From: Haloparvum sedimenti
GTDB lineage: Archaea; Halobacteriota; Halobacteria; Halobacteriales; Haloferacaceae
DNA: 60,506 nt
Reading direction: 5' to 3'
Assembly: GCF_001462205.1 (NCBI RefSeq)
Contig: NZ_LKIR01000143.1
Coordinates: forward strand, 13,891 to 74,396
The position numbers and the translations under genes were made by a program. Shown one piece after another: positions 26,235 to 34,357 of this stretch (position 1 is the stretch's first letter; every line of letters begins with the position of its first letter). The notes below the pieces were generated by a model. That model did no database searches and had not been told where the DNA came from. It saw only the letters and a list, made by a program, of their open reading frames with translations.

Positions 26235-28004
26235 ATGACCGACCACTTCGAGGTCCACGAGCGCGACGGCGCCGCCCGGCTGGGCGAGCTCCGTCTCGCG
26301 GACCCGGTGACGACGCCGGCGCTCGCGGACCCCTTCCTCGAGGACGCGGGCAGCCTCTGGGCCGCCGAACAGGAGGTCCCCGACGGCGACGACGACGCGC
26401 TGACCGTCCTCCCGCACCGCGCGTTCCCCGCGGGCACCCGCGACCCAGTCAAGGAGTCGTTCCGGGTCGACGGGCCGGACGTGGACTACCCCAGCGCCGT
26501 GGTCGTGGCCGCGGACGACGCCCGCGACGTGGGCGCGGACGCCTACCTCCTCTCGGACGCCGAGGGGTTCGTCGGCCACGCCGCGGCGTTCGTCGAGGCG
26601 ATCGTCGAGGTGCGCGAGACGCTCCCCACCGACACCGCCGTCTTTCTGTCAGGCGTCGCCACGCCGCGCAACGCCGCGACGCTCGTCTACGCGGGCGTCG
26701 ACCTGCTGGACGCGACGAAGGCCCGCGCGAGGGGGTTAGAGGGGATGTACCTCACCGACGAGGGCGAGTACTTCCTGGAAGACCTCGAGGAACTCCCCTG
26801 TGCCTGTCCGGCCTGCGCGACGCCACGCGAAGAGTTCGACCGCGCCGACTGCGCCGCGCACAACGTCAACGCCCTGAAGGCCGAACTGCGCCGGATCAGA
26901 CACCGGATCCGCGAGGGGCGGCTCCGCGACTACGTCGAGGGACAGGCCCGCCACGACCAGTGGCTCACCGCGACGATGCGCCGGCTGGACGACCAGTGGG
27001 CGTACCTGGAGGAGCGGACGCCGCTCATCCGCGATTCGGAGCTGACGGCCGCGACCGAGGACACCCTCTCCCGCGTCGAGATCCAGCGCTTCGCGGACCG
27101 CGTCACCAGCCGCTATCGCAGCCGGCTCACGGACCACCCGCTCGTCCTCGTCCCCTGCTCGGCGACGAAGCCCTACTCCGACTCCCAGAGCCACCGCCAG
27201 TTCCACGACGCCATCCAGTGGCGCGGCCACGTCGCCTCCATGACCTCGCCCATCGGCGTCGTGCCGCAGGAGCTGGAGACCACCTACCCGGCCCAGCACT
27301 ACGACAGCGTCGTCACGGGCGACTGGTCCGGCGACGAGATCGAGTTCGTCGCGGAGGTGCTCCGGCGCTACCTCGAGCGCAACGACTACCCGCGCGTGAT
27401 CGCGCACGTCCCGGAGGACGGCTACCGCGAGATCTGCGAGCGCGTCGCCGCCGAAGTGGACACCCCCTTCGAGTACACCTGCGTCGACCACCCCACGACG
27501 GACGAGTCGCTCGGCGAGCTCAACGCCGCGCTGCAGGGCGAGGACGCCTACCGCAAGCGCGAGCGCGAGCACGCCACCGTCCGCGCGCTGGCGGACTACC
27601 AGCTCGGCGACGGCGCCGGCGACGCGCTGTTCCCCGAGGACCTCCGGACGACCGGCCGCTACCCCAAGATCCAGTCGTGGACCGACGGCGTCGGCGACGA
27701 CGGCACCCAGCTGGCCACCATGGTCCCGCAGTACGGCGTCCACTCGTTCACGCTCGCGGGCGGGAAGCGCTGGGTCGAGAGCGACGCCCCCACCAAGCGC
27801 GTCGAGATCGACGGCTTCGTCCCCCGCGGCTCGGTGCTCGCGCCCGGCGTTCTCGACGCGAGCGACGACATCAGGCCCGGCGACGAGGTCGTGATCGAGG
27901 GCCCGAAGGCGTTCGCGGTCGGCCGCGCCGCCATGAGCGGCCCCGAGATGGTCGACTCCTCGCGCGGCATCGCGGTCGAGATCCGGCACTCCGAGGAGAA
28001 GTAA
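26235..28004 (+). CDS. arcS: Archaeosine synthase
   Basis: The 589-residue enzyme converts preQ0-modified tRNA to archaeosine. It starts MTDHFEVHERDGAARLGELR and has the TGT-like N-terminal half without the catalytic DSGSF motif. The ArcS signature VLVPCSATKPYSDSQSHRQF lies near residue 305. A cysteine cluster LPCACPACATPREEF is at about residue 190. The C-terminal PUA domain has GVLDASDDIRPGDEVVIEG and VGRAAMSGPEM. Proximity to tgtA (47 bases) supports a shared transcript. The pair would make tRNA archaeosine in the cytoplasm. Confidence 0.95.
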   Translation: MTDHFEVHERDGAARLGELRLADPVTTPALADPFLEDAGSLWAAEQEVPDGDDDALTVLPHRAFPAGTRDPVKESFRVDGPDVDYPSAVVVAADDARDVGADAYLLSDAEGFVGHAAAFVEAIVEVRETLPTDTAVFLSGVATPRNAATLVYAGVDLLDATKARARGLEGMYLTDEGEYFLEDLEELPCACPACATPREEFDRADCAAHNVNALKAELRRIRHRIREGRLRDYVEGQARHDQWLTATMRRLDDQWAYLEERTPLIRDSELTAATEDTLSRVEIQRFADRVTSRYRSRLTDHPLVLVPCSATKPYSDSQSHRQFHDAIQWRGHVASMTSPIGVVPQELETTYPAQHYDSVVTGDWSGDEIEFVAEVLRRYLERNDYPRVIAHVPEDGYREICERVAAEVDTPFEYTCVDHPTTDESLGELNAALQGEDAYRKREREHATVRALADYQLGDGAGDALFPEDLRTTGRYPKIQSWTDGVGDDGTQLATMVPQYGVHSFTLAGGKRWVESDAPTKRVEIDGFVPRGSVLAPGVLDASDDIRPGDEVVIEGPKAFAVGRAAMSGPEMVDSSRGIAVEIRHSEEK

Positions 28005-28079
28005 GGGAGCGCAGTCGACCGGATTTCTGTCCTCGCTATCGGTTAAGAACGTCCGCAACGCTGTCCCTCAGGTTTATGA

Positions 28080-28100
28080 CTGTTGCAGTATTAACAACAG
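28080..28100 (+). promoter_or_regulatory. Inverted repeat at promoter of HTH regulator
   Basis: A perfect inverted repeat, CTGTTG and CAACAG, with a nine-base spacer lies 15 bases before the start codon at 28115. It is just downstream of the TATA-like GGTTTATGAC. This placement would let a dimeric regulator block transcription, perhaps the encoded protein itself. Confidence 0.5.
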
Positions 28101-28114
28101 TCGAGGAGAGATCA

Positions 28115-28501
28115 ATGCCCGCATTCGACGAGGAACCGGCCCCGGCTCCGGATCCAAACGAGTTCGACGCGGCGGACGCGGACGTCGACGACCGCCTGGA
28201 GTTCCGCGCCGCGTTCTCCGAGACGCTCGCACAGCACGGCTTCCCGGATACGCTCGTGCTCGCGCGGGAACGCGCCGCGGACGTCTTTCACGAGCGCCGG
28301 TTGGAGATTCTCGACCACCTGAAGGAGCAGAACCCGGCGTCGGTGCGCGCGCTCGCCGAGCAGTTGGGCTACGACAAGGGCGTGGTGAGTCGCGACCTGC
28401 AGCGACTCGCCCGGATCGACGTGATCGAGTACGAGGACGCCGGACGGTCGAAGGCGCCGCGTCTCAAGCACGAGCATGTCGTCGTCGAACCGATAGTCTG
28501 A
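28115..28501 (+). CDS. Winged-helix transcriptional regulator
   Basis: The 128-residue protein starts MPAFDEEPAPAPDPNEF with an acidic tail, then a helix-turn-helix region. That region includes RRLEILDHLKEQNPASVRAL and AEQLGYDKGVVSRDLQRLAR, followed by a wing IDVIEYEDAGRSKAPRLKHE. It resembles HVO_A0114-type putative DNA-binding proteins. I prefer this start to an ATG 13 codons upstream because a purine-rich GAGGAGAG site precedes it, although the upstream codon also fits a leaderless message. It is 110 bases downstream of arcS with its own promoter. Confidence 0.8.
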   Translation: MPAFDEEPAPAPDPNEFDAADADVDDRLEFRAAFSETLAQHGFPDTLVLARERAADVFHERRLEILDHLKEQNPASVRALAEQLGYDKGVVSRDLQRLARIDVIEYEDAGRSKAPRLKHEHVVVEPIV

Positions 28502-28601
28502 CCGCGTCCGCGGCGCGGGATAGTGGTCAGCTGTTTCGAAGGAAGCCGAAAAATCGGAGTGGCGAACGCCTTTCGCAAAAGACTCGGCCCTCTGTCGTCG
28601 A

Positions 28602-29516
28602 TTACTGTTCCTGCCGCGCCACCTCGTGCCGCCCGAAGCCGTACCGCAGGCGGTTCGCGAGCCGGCGCGAGAAGCGGCCGTCGTTCCGCGAGTCGAAGCG
28701 CTCCGCGAGCGCCTGATAGATGAGCGGCACGGGGACCTCCTGTTCGAGCGCCTCCTCGACGGTCCAGGTGCCGGTGGAGCCGCCCGCGACGTGGTCGGCC
28801 ACGTCGCCGAGGTCGGAGCCCTCCTCCGCGAACGCCTCCTCGCAAAGCTCGAGGAGCCACGACCGGATGACCGCGCCGTTGTTCCACGTCCGCGCGACCG
28901 ACTCCATGTCGAGGTCGTAGCGCCCGTCGTGGAGCAGTTCGAACCCCTCGCCGTACGCCTGCATCAGCGCGTACTCGACGCCGTTGTGGACCATCTTCAC
29001 GTAGTGGCCCGCGCCCGACGCACCCATGCGGTCGTGGCCGTCCGGGCCGGTCGCGACCGCGTCGAAGACGGGCGTCATGGCCTCGTAGGCCCACTCCGGG
29101 CCGCCGATCATCAGCGAGAACCCCGCCTCGGCGCTGGCCGGGCCGCCGGAGGTGCCGCAGTCGAGGTAGGCGGCGTCGGTCGCCTCGGCGCGGCGGACCG
29201 ATTCCTCGAAGTGGGAGTTGCCGCCGTCGACGACCACGTCCGCGTCCGTGAGGTGCGGATCCAGGTCCGCGAGCGTCCCGTCTACGGGGTCGCCCGCGGG
29301 GACCATCAGCCAGATGCGCTTGCCGTCCGGGCCGCTCCCCTCGTCCAGCCGGTCACACAGATCCTCGACCGAGTCGGCCGGGTCCGCGCCGGCCTCGGCC
29401 GCTTCCGCGGTCGCCTCCGCGGAGAGGTCGAACGCGACGACCTCGTGGCCGGCGTCCAGCGAGCGGTTCACCACGATCTGGCCCATGCGGCCGAGTCCGA
29501 TGACGCCCAGGTGCAT
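28602..29516 (-). CDS. gnd: 6-phosphogluconate dehydrogenase, decarboxylating (short type)
   Basis: The 304-residue enzyme oxidises and decarboxylates 6-phosphogluconate to ribulose 5-phosphate, in the oxidative pentose phosphate route known in Haloferax. The NAD(P) motif GVIGLGRMGQ is at the N-terminus. DGGNSHFEESV and DCGTSGGPASAEAGF are the substrate loops, and the active-site Lys is in YVKMVHNGVEYALMQAYGE. The length is that of the short, GndA/YqeC-like class. Downstream it faces the HTH regulator in convergent orientation. Upstream, pstA is read in the same direction across a 126-base gap. Confidence 0.93.
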   Translation of the reverse strand: MHLGVIGLGRMGQIVVNRSLDAGHEVVAFDLSAEATAEAAEAGADPADSVEDLCDRLDEGSGPDGKRIWLMVPAGDPVDGTLADLDPHLTDADVVVDGGNSHFEESVRRAEATDAAYLDCGTSGGPASAEAGFSLMIGGPEWAYEAMTPVFDAVATGPDGHDRMGASGAGHYVKMVHNGVEYALMQAYGEGFELLHDGRYDLDMESVARTWNNGAVIRSWLLELCEEAFAEEGSDLGDVADHVAGGSTGTWTVEEALEQEVPVPLIYQALAERFDSRNDGRFSRRLANRLRYGFGRHEVARQEQ

Positions 29517-29642
29517 ACGCGAGCGGTCGGCGTGGCCCGAGGTAGTGGTTCCGGTTCGGGAGACACGGCGCGCCGCTCGGGTCCTCGGAGCGGTCGCTTT
29601 GCGGGGGACGACTCCGTCGACAGAAATCGCTCCGCGAAGAGC

Positions 29643-31451
29643 TTATCCGCTCCGCTCGTAGCGGTTGCGGACGACGATCGCGGTCGCGTTCATCGTCAGC
29701 AGGACGACGAGCAGCGTCACCACGCCGGCCGCGACGACGCCGTACCGGAACTCGGCCTGCGGAAAGTTCGCCCACGCGTAGATCTGCATCGGCATCGCGC
29801 TGAACTTGCTGAACAGGCTGTCCGGCGCGCTGAACACGGTGGTCGCGGCCCCGACCATGATCAGCGGCGCGGTCTCGCCGATGGCGCGCCCGAGCGCGAG
29901 GATGGTCCCCGTCAGGATGCCCGGCAGCGCCTCCGGCAGCACGACGTTCTTCGTCGTCTGCCACCGCGTCGCGCCCATCGCGTCCGACCCCTGTCGGAGC
30001 TCGTCGGGCACGGCGCGGATCGCCTCCTGTGCGGAGATGACGGTGATCGGGAGGATCAGGAGCGACAGCGTGAGCGACACCGTCACCGCCGTCCCGTACC
30101 CGAGCCCGAGCGTGTTCGCGAACAGCCCCAGCCCGAGCAGGCCGTAGACGACGGAGGGGACCGCCGCGAGGTTGGCGATGTTGACCTGGATCACGCGCGT
30201 CAGGACGCCGACGACGCCGGTCTCGGCGGTGTACTCCTCGAGGAACACCGCGGTCCCCACGCCGAGCGCGAACGACATGAGCGCGACGAGCGCGATGAGG
30301 ATGATGGAGCCGACGATTGCGGGGTAGAGCCCGGCTTCCTCGGGCGTCCGCGAGGGGGCCTCGGTGACGTACGTCGGGTCGAGCCAGGGGTCGGGGGCGG
30401 CGATCCCGAACGTCTGGACGACGAACGCGCCGACGAGCGCGCCGCCGACGAGGACCGCCGGGAGGACCAGTCCCGAGAGACCCTCCCCGTCGTCGAGCTG
30501 CCGGTCGAGGAACGCCAGCGTCGGTACGCCGGCCGCGACCGTGACGAGCAGCGTGTAGACGGGATCGACGCCGACGAGGCCGAGGAAGCCGGCGCTGCCC
30601 GCGGCGACGCCGGCCAGAAGGGGGACGACGCCCACCGCGACGGCGGCCCGGCGGCGGCCGCGCCGCGCGACCAGCAACGCTCCGACGGCCGCGATCGGAA
30701 CCGCGATCGACCACACGTACAGCGGGAAGTCCGTCGGGTAGGTGTCGACGACGGAACGCACCAGCACGGCGGCGAAGACGCCGAGCGCCGCGAGCGGGAC
30801 CGCCGCGCCCTCGAGCCGGGGGCGGTCGTAGCGTCGCCCCGCGGCGTACAGCCCGACGCCCGGCACGACGCCGAGGGTGTACGCGAGGAAGTAGAGGCGG
30901 GCGTCGAACACCAGAAAGAGGACGCCGACGACGACCCCGAGCGCGGCCCCGCCGACGACACGACTGATCAGGCCGAACCCGACCGTGCCGACCGGGTTCC
31001 GGCTCGCGGCGAGCGTCGCGTACGCCGTAACCGGCGTCACCACCGCGAACAGGTACGCGACCTGCCACGAGAGACGGGGAATCGGTCGGACGAGCGCCTC
31101 GAAGGCGGTGAACGCGACCGCCGTCGCGACGAGCCCGCCGCTCAGCGTGACCGCCGCGTTTCGCGACAGCTTGCGGTCGTCGGCCGCGTACAGACAGAAG
31201 CCGAGGAAGGGGAGCACGAGCGTCAGGAAGTAGACCAGCAGCCACGCCGGGCTGGCGTTCGCCAGGTCGAACGCGTCGACCGAGACGTACACCAGAAGCA
31301 CCGCGAGCGCGACGAGCCCGACCACGGAGGCCCCCAGCGAGAGGTACTCGAACAGGACCCCCTTGATCCGACTCACCTCGCCGAAGTCGACCCCGTCGTC
31401 GGTCGCGGCGTCGCCCGCCGTGCCGGCGGTCGTCGCGTCGTCGGTCGCCAT
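29643..31451 (-). CDS. pstA: Phosphate ABC transporter permease PstA, extended
   Basis: The 602-residue protein combines a long hydrophobic N-terminal region with a C-terminal permease domain. The N-terminal region has about ten predicted membrane segments in residues 30-370, e.g. SVVGLVALAVLLVYVSV. The permease domain of about 260 residues carries the ABC-permease EAA-like loop QGSDAMGATRWQTTKN, then VLPEALPGILTGTILALGRA and IGETAPLIMVG. Typical bacterial PstA has about 290 residues; haloarchaeal ones are often longer. It starts at the base after the pstC stop codon. No pstB follows. Confidence 0.9.
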   Translation of the reverse strand: MATDDATTAGTAGDAATDDGVDFGEVSRIKGVLFEYLSLGASVVGLVALAVLLVYVSVDAFDLANASPAWLLVYFLTLVLPFLGFCLYAADDRKLSRNAAVTLSGGLVATAVAFTAFEALVRPIPRLSWQVAYLFAVVTPVTAYATLAASRNPVGTVGFGLISRVVGGAALGVVVGVLFLVFDARLYFLAYTLGVVPGVGLYAAGRRYDRPRLEGAAVPLAALGVFAAVLVRSVVDTYPTDFPLYVWSIAVPIAAVGALLVARRGRRRAAVAVGVVPLLAGVAAGSAGFLGLVGVDPVYTLLVTVAAGVPTLAFLDRQLDDGEGLSGLVLPAVLVGGALVGAFVVQTFGIAAPDPWLDPTYVTEAPSRTPEEAGLYPAIVGSIILIALVALMSFALGVGTAVFLEEYTAETGVVGVLTRVIQVNIANLAAVPSVVYGLLGLGLFANTLGLGYGTAVTVSLTLSLLILPITVISAQEAIRAVPDELRQGSDAMGATRWQTTKNVVLPEALPGILTGTILALGRAIGETAPLIMVGAATTVFSAPDSLFSKFSAMPMQIYAWANFPQAEFRYGVVAAGVVTLLVVLLTMNATAIVVRNRYERSG

Positions 31452-32426
31452 TCAGTACTCCTCCCGGTAGCGGTTAGCGATCCTGTCGCTGATGACGTTC
31501 ATGGTGAGCGTGAGTGCGAACAGCGCGAGACCGAGCGCGAACATCGAGCGGTACGGGAGCGAGCCGCCGACGAGGTCCCCGCCCGCGATCTGGACCATCG
31601 CGACGGTGATCGTCATCCCCGGCTCCAGCAGCACGTCGGCGGGGTGGACGTAGGGGATCCCGCCGGCGATCTCTCGGACATCGGGGAGGTTCGCCTGCGC
31701 ACCCATCGCGACCACGACGACCATCGTCTCGCCGATGGCTCGCGAGACCGCGAGGATGTACGAGGAGGCGATCCCGGAGACGGACGCGGGGACGACGATG
31801 CCGGTCGAAACCTCGTACTTCGTCGCGCCGAGGCCGTAGCCGGCCTGTCTGAGCTCGTCGGGGACGGCGCTCATGGCGTCCTCGCTGATCGACGAGACCA
31901 TCGGGATCGTCATGATGCCGACCATCAGCGACGCCGACAGCGCGTTGAAGGTGCTGATCTCGGGGAAGATCGTCGCCTTCAGCGCCGGCGTGACGTAGAC
32001 GAGCGCGAAGTAACCGTAGACGACCGTCGGGACGCCCGCGAGCACCTCCAGCAGCGGCTTCAGGATCGAGCGCACGCGCGGGGTCGCGTACTCGCTGAGG
32101 TAGATGGCGGTCAGCGTCCCGATGGGGATCGCGACGAACGCCGCCGTGATCGTCACGACCAGCGTGCCGACGAACAGCGGGATGAGGCCGAACGCCTGCT
32201 CGCCGCCGCGGGGGTTCGGCGTCCAGTCGAACCCGGTGAGGAAGTCGACCACCGGCACCTCCGCGAAGAACACGACGGCGTCTGACAGCAGCGTCGCGAA
32301 GATCGCGACCGTCGTCAACAGCGTGGCGACCGCACACACCGCGAAGACGCCGCCGTAGGCGTTCTCACGGAGCCGCGTCGCGCCGCTGGCGCGGGACAGG
32401 TCCGGCGCGTCCGCGTCGCCGCTCAC
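31452..32426 (-). CDS. pstC: Phosphate ABC transporter permease PstC
   Basis: The 324-residue permease starts at a GTG (VSGDADAPDLSRASGA). It has six predicted membrane segments and the loop ELRQAGYGLGATKYEV, the EAA-like contact for an ATPase. A conserved IGETMVVVVAMGAQANLP follows. It forms the channel with PstA. The gap to pstS is about 100 bases. The stop is immediately followed by the pstA start, so translation is likely coupled. Confidence 0.93.
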   Translation of the reverse strand: MSGDADAPDLSRASGATRLRENAYGGVFAVCAVATLLTTVAIFATLLSDAVVFFAEVPVVDFLTGFDWTPNPRGGEQAFGLIPLFVGTLVVTITAAFVAIPIGTLTAIYLSEYATPRVRSILKPLLEVLAGVPTVVYGYFALVYVTPALKATIFPEISTFNALSASLMVGIMTIPMVSSISEDAMSAVPDELRQAGYGLGATKYEVSTGIVVPASVSGIASSYILAVSRAIGETMVVVVAMGAQANLPDVREIAGGIPYVHPADVLLEPGMTITVAMVQIAGGDLVGGSLPYRSMFALGLALFALTLTMNVISDRIANRYREEY

Positions 32427-32528
32427 GCCGGATCACTCCGCGAGGGCGGTCGGGGCCCCGAGGGGGCTGTTCTCGGCGTCGACTCCGGGTCCGTCGTCGG
32501 CCGGTGCGTCGGTCGGCACATGGGGCTC

Positions 32529-33527
32529 TCAGTTGTTCGCTTGTTCGATGGCGGACTCAAGCTTTTCCATCTGCTGTTCCTTCGTCTCCTGCGTGCTCGG
32601 CACGTAGCCCACGTCGCCGGCGACGAGTTCCTCGTTGGTCGTCTGCTCGAGGAAGTAGCGCGCGAACTCCGCGACGTGCTCGTTCCCCAGTGACTCCACG
32701 GAGGGGTAGGTGTAGAGGTTCCGTGCGAGCGGCTGGTACTCGCCCGAGGAGGCCGTCTCCAGGCTCGGCTCGACGCAGCCGTCGCCGTTGTCGATACCGA
32801 TCGCCTTCACCTGATCCGGGTTCTGGTAGTAGTACGAGAAGCCGAAGTAACCGATGGCGTACTCGCTGCCCTGCACGCCCTGCACGATGGTGTTGTCCTG
32901 CTCGGTCGCCTGATAATCGTCGGTGTGGCCGCGCTCCTCGCCCTGCACGTTCTCGACGAAGTAGTCGAACGTCCCGGAGGTGTCGGCCGCGCCGTAGCGC
33001 TCGATCTCTTCGTTCGGGAACTCGTCGCGGACCTCGTCCCACGTCTCGGCCGCGTCGGACTCCCATATCTGGGCGAGCTCCTCGACGGTCAGACAGTCGA
33101 CGAAGTCCGCCTCGTTGTTGACCACGACCGTCAGCGCGTCCGTCGCCGCGACCAGTTCGATGTACTCGACGCCGTTGTCGGCACACAGCTCCTCCTCCTC
33201 CTCGGCGATCTCGCGGCTCGCGTTGTTGAAGTCGGTCTCGCCGACACAGAAGTGGTTCTGGAAGCCGCCGCCGGAGCCGGTCGAGCTGATGTCGACGCTG
33301 ACCCCGTCGTGCTCGGCCGCGAAGTCCTCCGCGATGGCGCTCATCAGCGGGAAGACGGTGCTCGAGCCCGCAATGTTGATGTCGCCCGAAAGCCCGTCGC
33401 CGCCGTTGCCGTCTTCTTCGGTCGTACAGCCCGCAAGTCCCACGGTCGCGGCCGCGCCGGCCGCCGCGACGAAGTTCCGCCGGGTTCCCCACGTCCGCTT
33501 CGTGTCGTCGGTGTTCTCGGGCATCAT
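32529..33527 (-). CDS. pstS: Phosphate-binding lipoprotein PstS
   Basis: The 332-residue protein begins MPENTDDTKRTWGTRRNFVA after a doubled ATG. A Tat motif RRNFVAAAG and lipobox VGLAGCTT (Cys near residue 34) indicate export and a lipid anchor. The mature part starts with ISGSST-like phosphate-binding strands: DINIAGSSTVFPLMSAI, then DISSTGSGGGFQNHFCVGE and NNASREIAEEEEEL. It is the extracellular phosphate receptor that feeds PstC/PstA. The gene is first in the operon. Its AT-rich promoter at 33589-33607 is flanked by inverted repeats. Confidence 0.95.
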   Translation of the reverse strand: MMPENTDDTKRTWGTRRNFVAAAGAAATVGLAGCTTEEDGNGGDGLSGDINIAGSSTVFPLMSAIAEDFAAEHDGVSVDISSTGSGGGFQNHFCVGETDFNNASREIAEEEEELCADNGVEYIELVAATDALTVVVNNEADFVDCLTVEELAQIWESDAAETWDEVRDEFPNEEIERYGAADTSGTFDYFVENVQGEERGHTDDYQATEQDNTIVQGVQGSEYAIGYFGFSYYYQNPDQVKAIGIDNGDGCVEPSLETASSGEYQPLARNLYTYPSVESLGNEHVAEFARYFLEQTTNEELVAGDVGYVPSTQETKEQQMEKLESAIEQANN

Positions 33528-33588
33528 CTGTACGGAGCGCCGTGTTGCGTATGAACCCTGCTATGACCTCTACCGACGAATCAGACCA

Positions 33589-33607
33589 ATATATAGCAGT
33601 ATATAGC
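33589..33607 (-). promoter_or_regulatory. AT-rich TATA-like promoter of pstS
   Basis: The stretch contains two copies of ATATAGC in tandem (33591-33597 and 33601-33607), part of ATATATAGCAGTATATAGC. Read on the minus strand it places TATA boxes about 65 bases before the pstS start. Such AT-rich tracts stand out strongly from the surrounding GC-rich DNA. The duplication may give two start sites or a bound regulator. Confidence 0.5.
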
Positions 33608-33673
33608 TTACTCACATTCGTCCGTTTCGAGCAGGCAACCCACCAAACCCGCCGAAAAGCCGCCGTAGAAGCC

Positions 33674-33711
33674 CGAATATGGTGTTGATAATTTCCACCA
33701 CACAATATTCG
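33674..33711. promoter_or_regulatory. Long inverted repeat in pstS-usp intergenic region
   Basis: Arms CGAATATGGTGT (33674-33685) and ACACAATATTCG (33700-33711) are complementary at 11 of 12 positions, with a 14-base spacer. It lies between the divergent pstS and universal stress genes. The position suggests a regulator site for either or both. A role in phosphate control is an inference from the neighbouring pst operon. Confidence 0.5.
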
Positions 33712-33844
33712 CGAAGTATGACCAGACTTGACAGGAAGAACGAGACCGGTCGGACGGACTATATATTGCTCTCGGCAGCGGTCGCGGCCGCGACCACGAC
33801 GCGGTGCCGTCGGGACTAAGACGACCGGCGCACGTCGGTTCACC

Positions 33845-34276
33845 ATGATCGAGACCGTGCTGGTCGCCGTGGACGACTCGCCGCTCGCGGAGTCGGCGGT
33901 CGCGTACGCCGCCGAGGTGTTCGCGGACGCCGACCTCGAAGCGGTCCACGTGGCCGACGTGGAGTACGACATGAACTACGACATGGAAGAGGTCGAGCGG
34001 GCATCCCTCGACGGACTCGAGGGAGCCGGCGACGAGCTCGCGCAGTCGGTGTTCGCGACCGTTCGAGAGGTCCTCGCCGACCGCGACGTGGACGCCAGCG
34101 CGACGCTGCTCGTCGGCGATCCGGGCGACCGGCTCGTCGAGTACGCGGCGGAGCGCAACGTCGACCAGATCGTGATGGGGACGCACGCGCGAGCCGGCCT
34201 CTCCCGGCACCTCATCGGCAGCGTCGCGGAGCAGGTCGCGCGCCGGACGGACGCGCCCACCACGCTCGTCAAGTAG
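33845..34276 (+). CDS. Universal stress protein
   Basis: The 143-residue protein starts MIETVLVAVDDSPLAESAVA. The full Usp fold is present: VDDSP first loop, strand LEAVHVADV, then DQIVMGTHARAGLSRHLIGS (the G-x2-G-x9-G(S/T)-like ATP loop) and final APTTLVK. The leader of the [17 protein letters not shown] ACTATATATTGC, a TATA box about 80 bases upstream. It is divergent from pstS and shares the intergenic repeats with it. Its role in stress is by family. Confidence 0.92.
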   Translation: MIETVLVAVDDSPLAESAVAYAAEVFADADLEAVHVADVEYDMNYDMEEVERASLDGLEGAGDELAQSVFATVREVLADRDVDASATLLVGDPGDRLVEYAAERNVDQIVMGTHARAGLSRHLIGSVAEQVARRTDAPTTLVK

Positions 34277-34357
34277 TGCCGTCGGGCCTCCCAGCCGGAG
34301 CCCCCAATCGGCAGCGGTCCGGCGGGATTTAGGTCCCGGGCGCGTCCACCGGGTGCC

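Noticed and set aside
24159-28004. 1281-codon frame joining repeat A, tgtA (off frame) and arcS
   Set aside because: Only the part from 26235 is real (arcS). The rest is repeat DNA and a wrong frame of tgtA.
28626-32285. 1219-codon open frame opposite gnd, pstA and pstC
   Set aside because: Crosses three real genes; composition (Arg, Asp, Glu, His-rich) is typical of antisense shadows in high-GC DNA.
32427-32522. 32-codon frame between pstS and pstC (MCRPTHRPTTDPE...) overlapping the pstC start
   Set aside because: Proline/threonine/arginine-rich with no similarity or ribosome site; probably chance, though coupling cannot be excluded.
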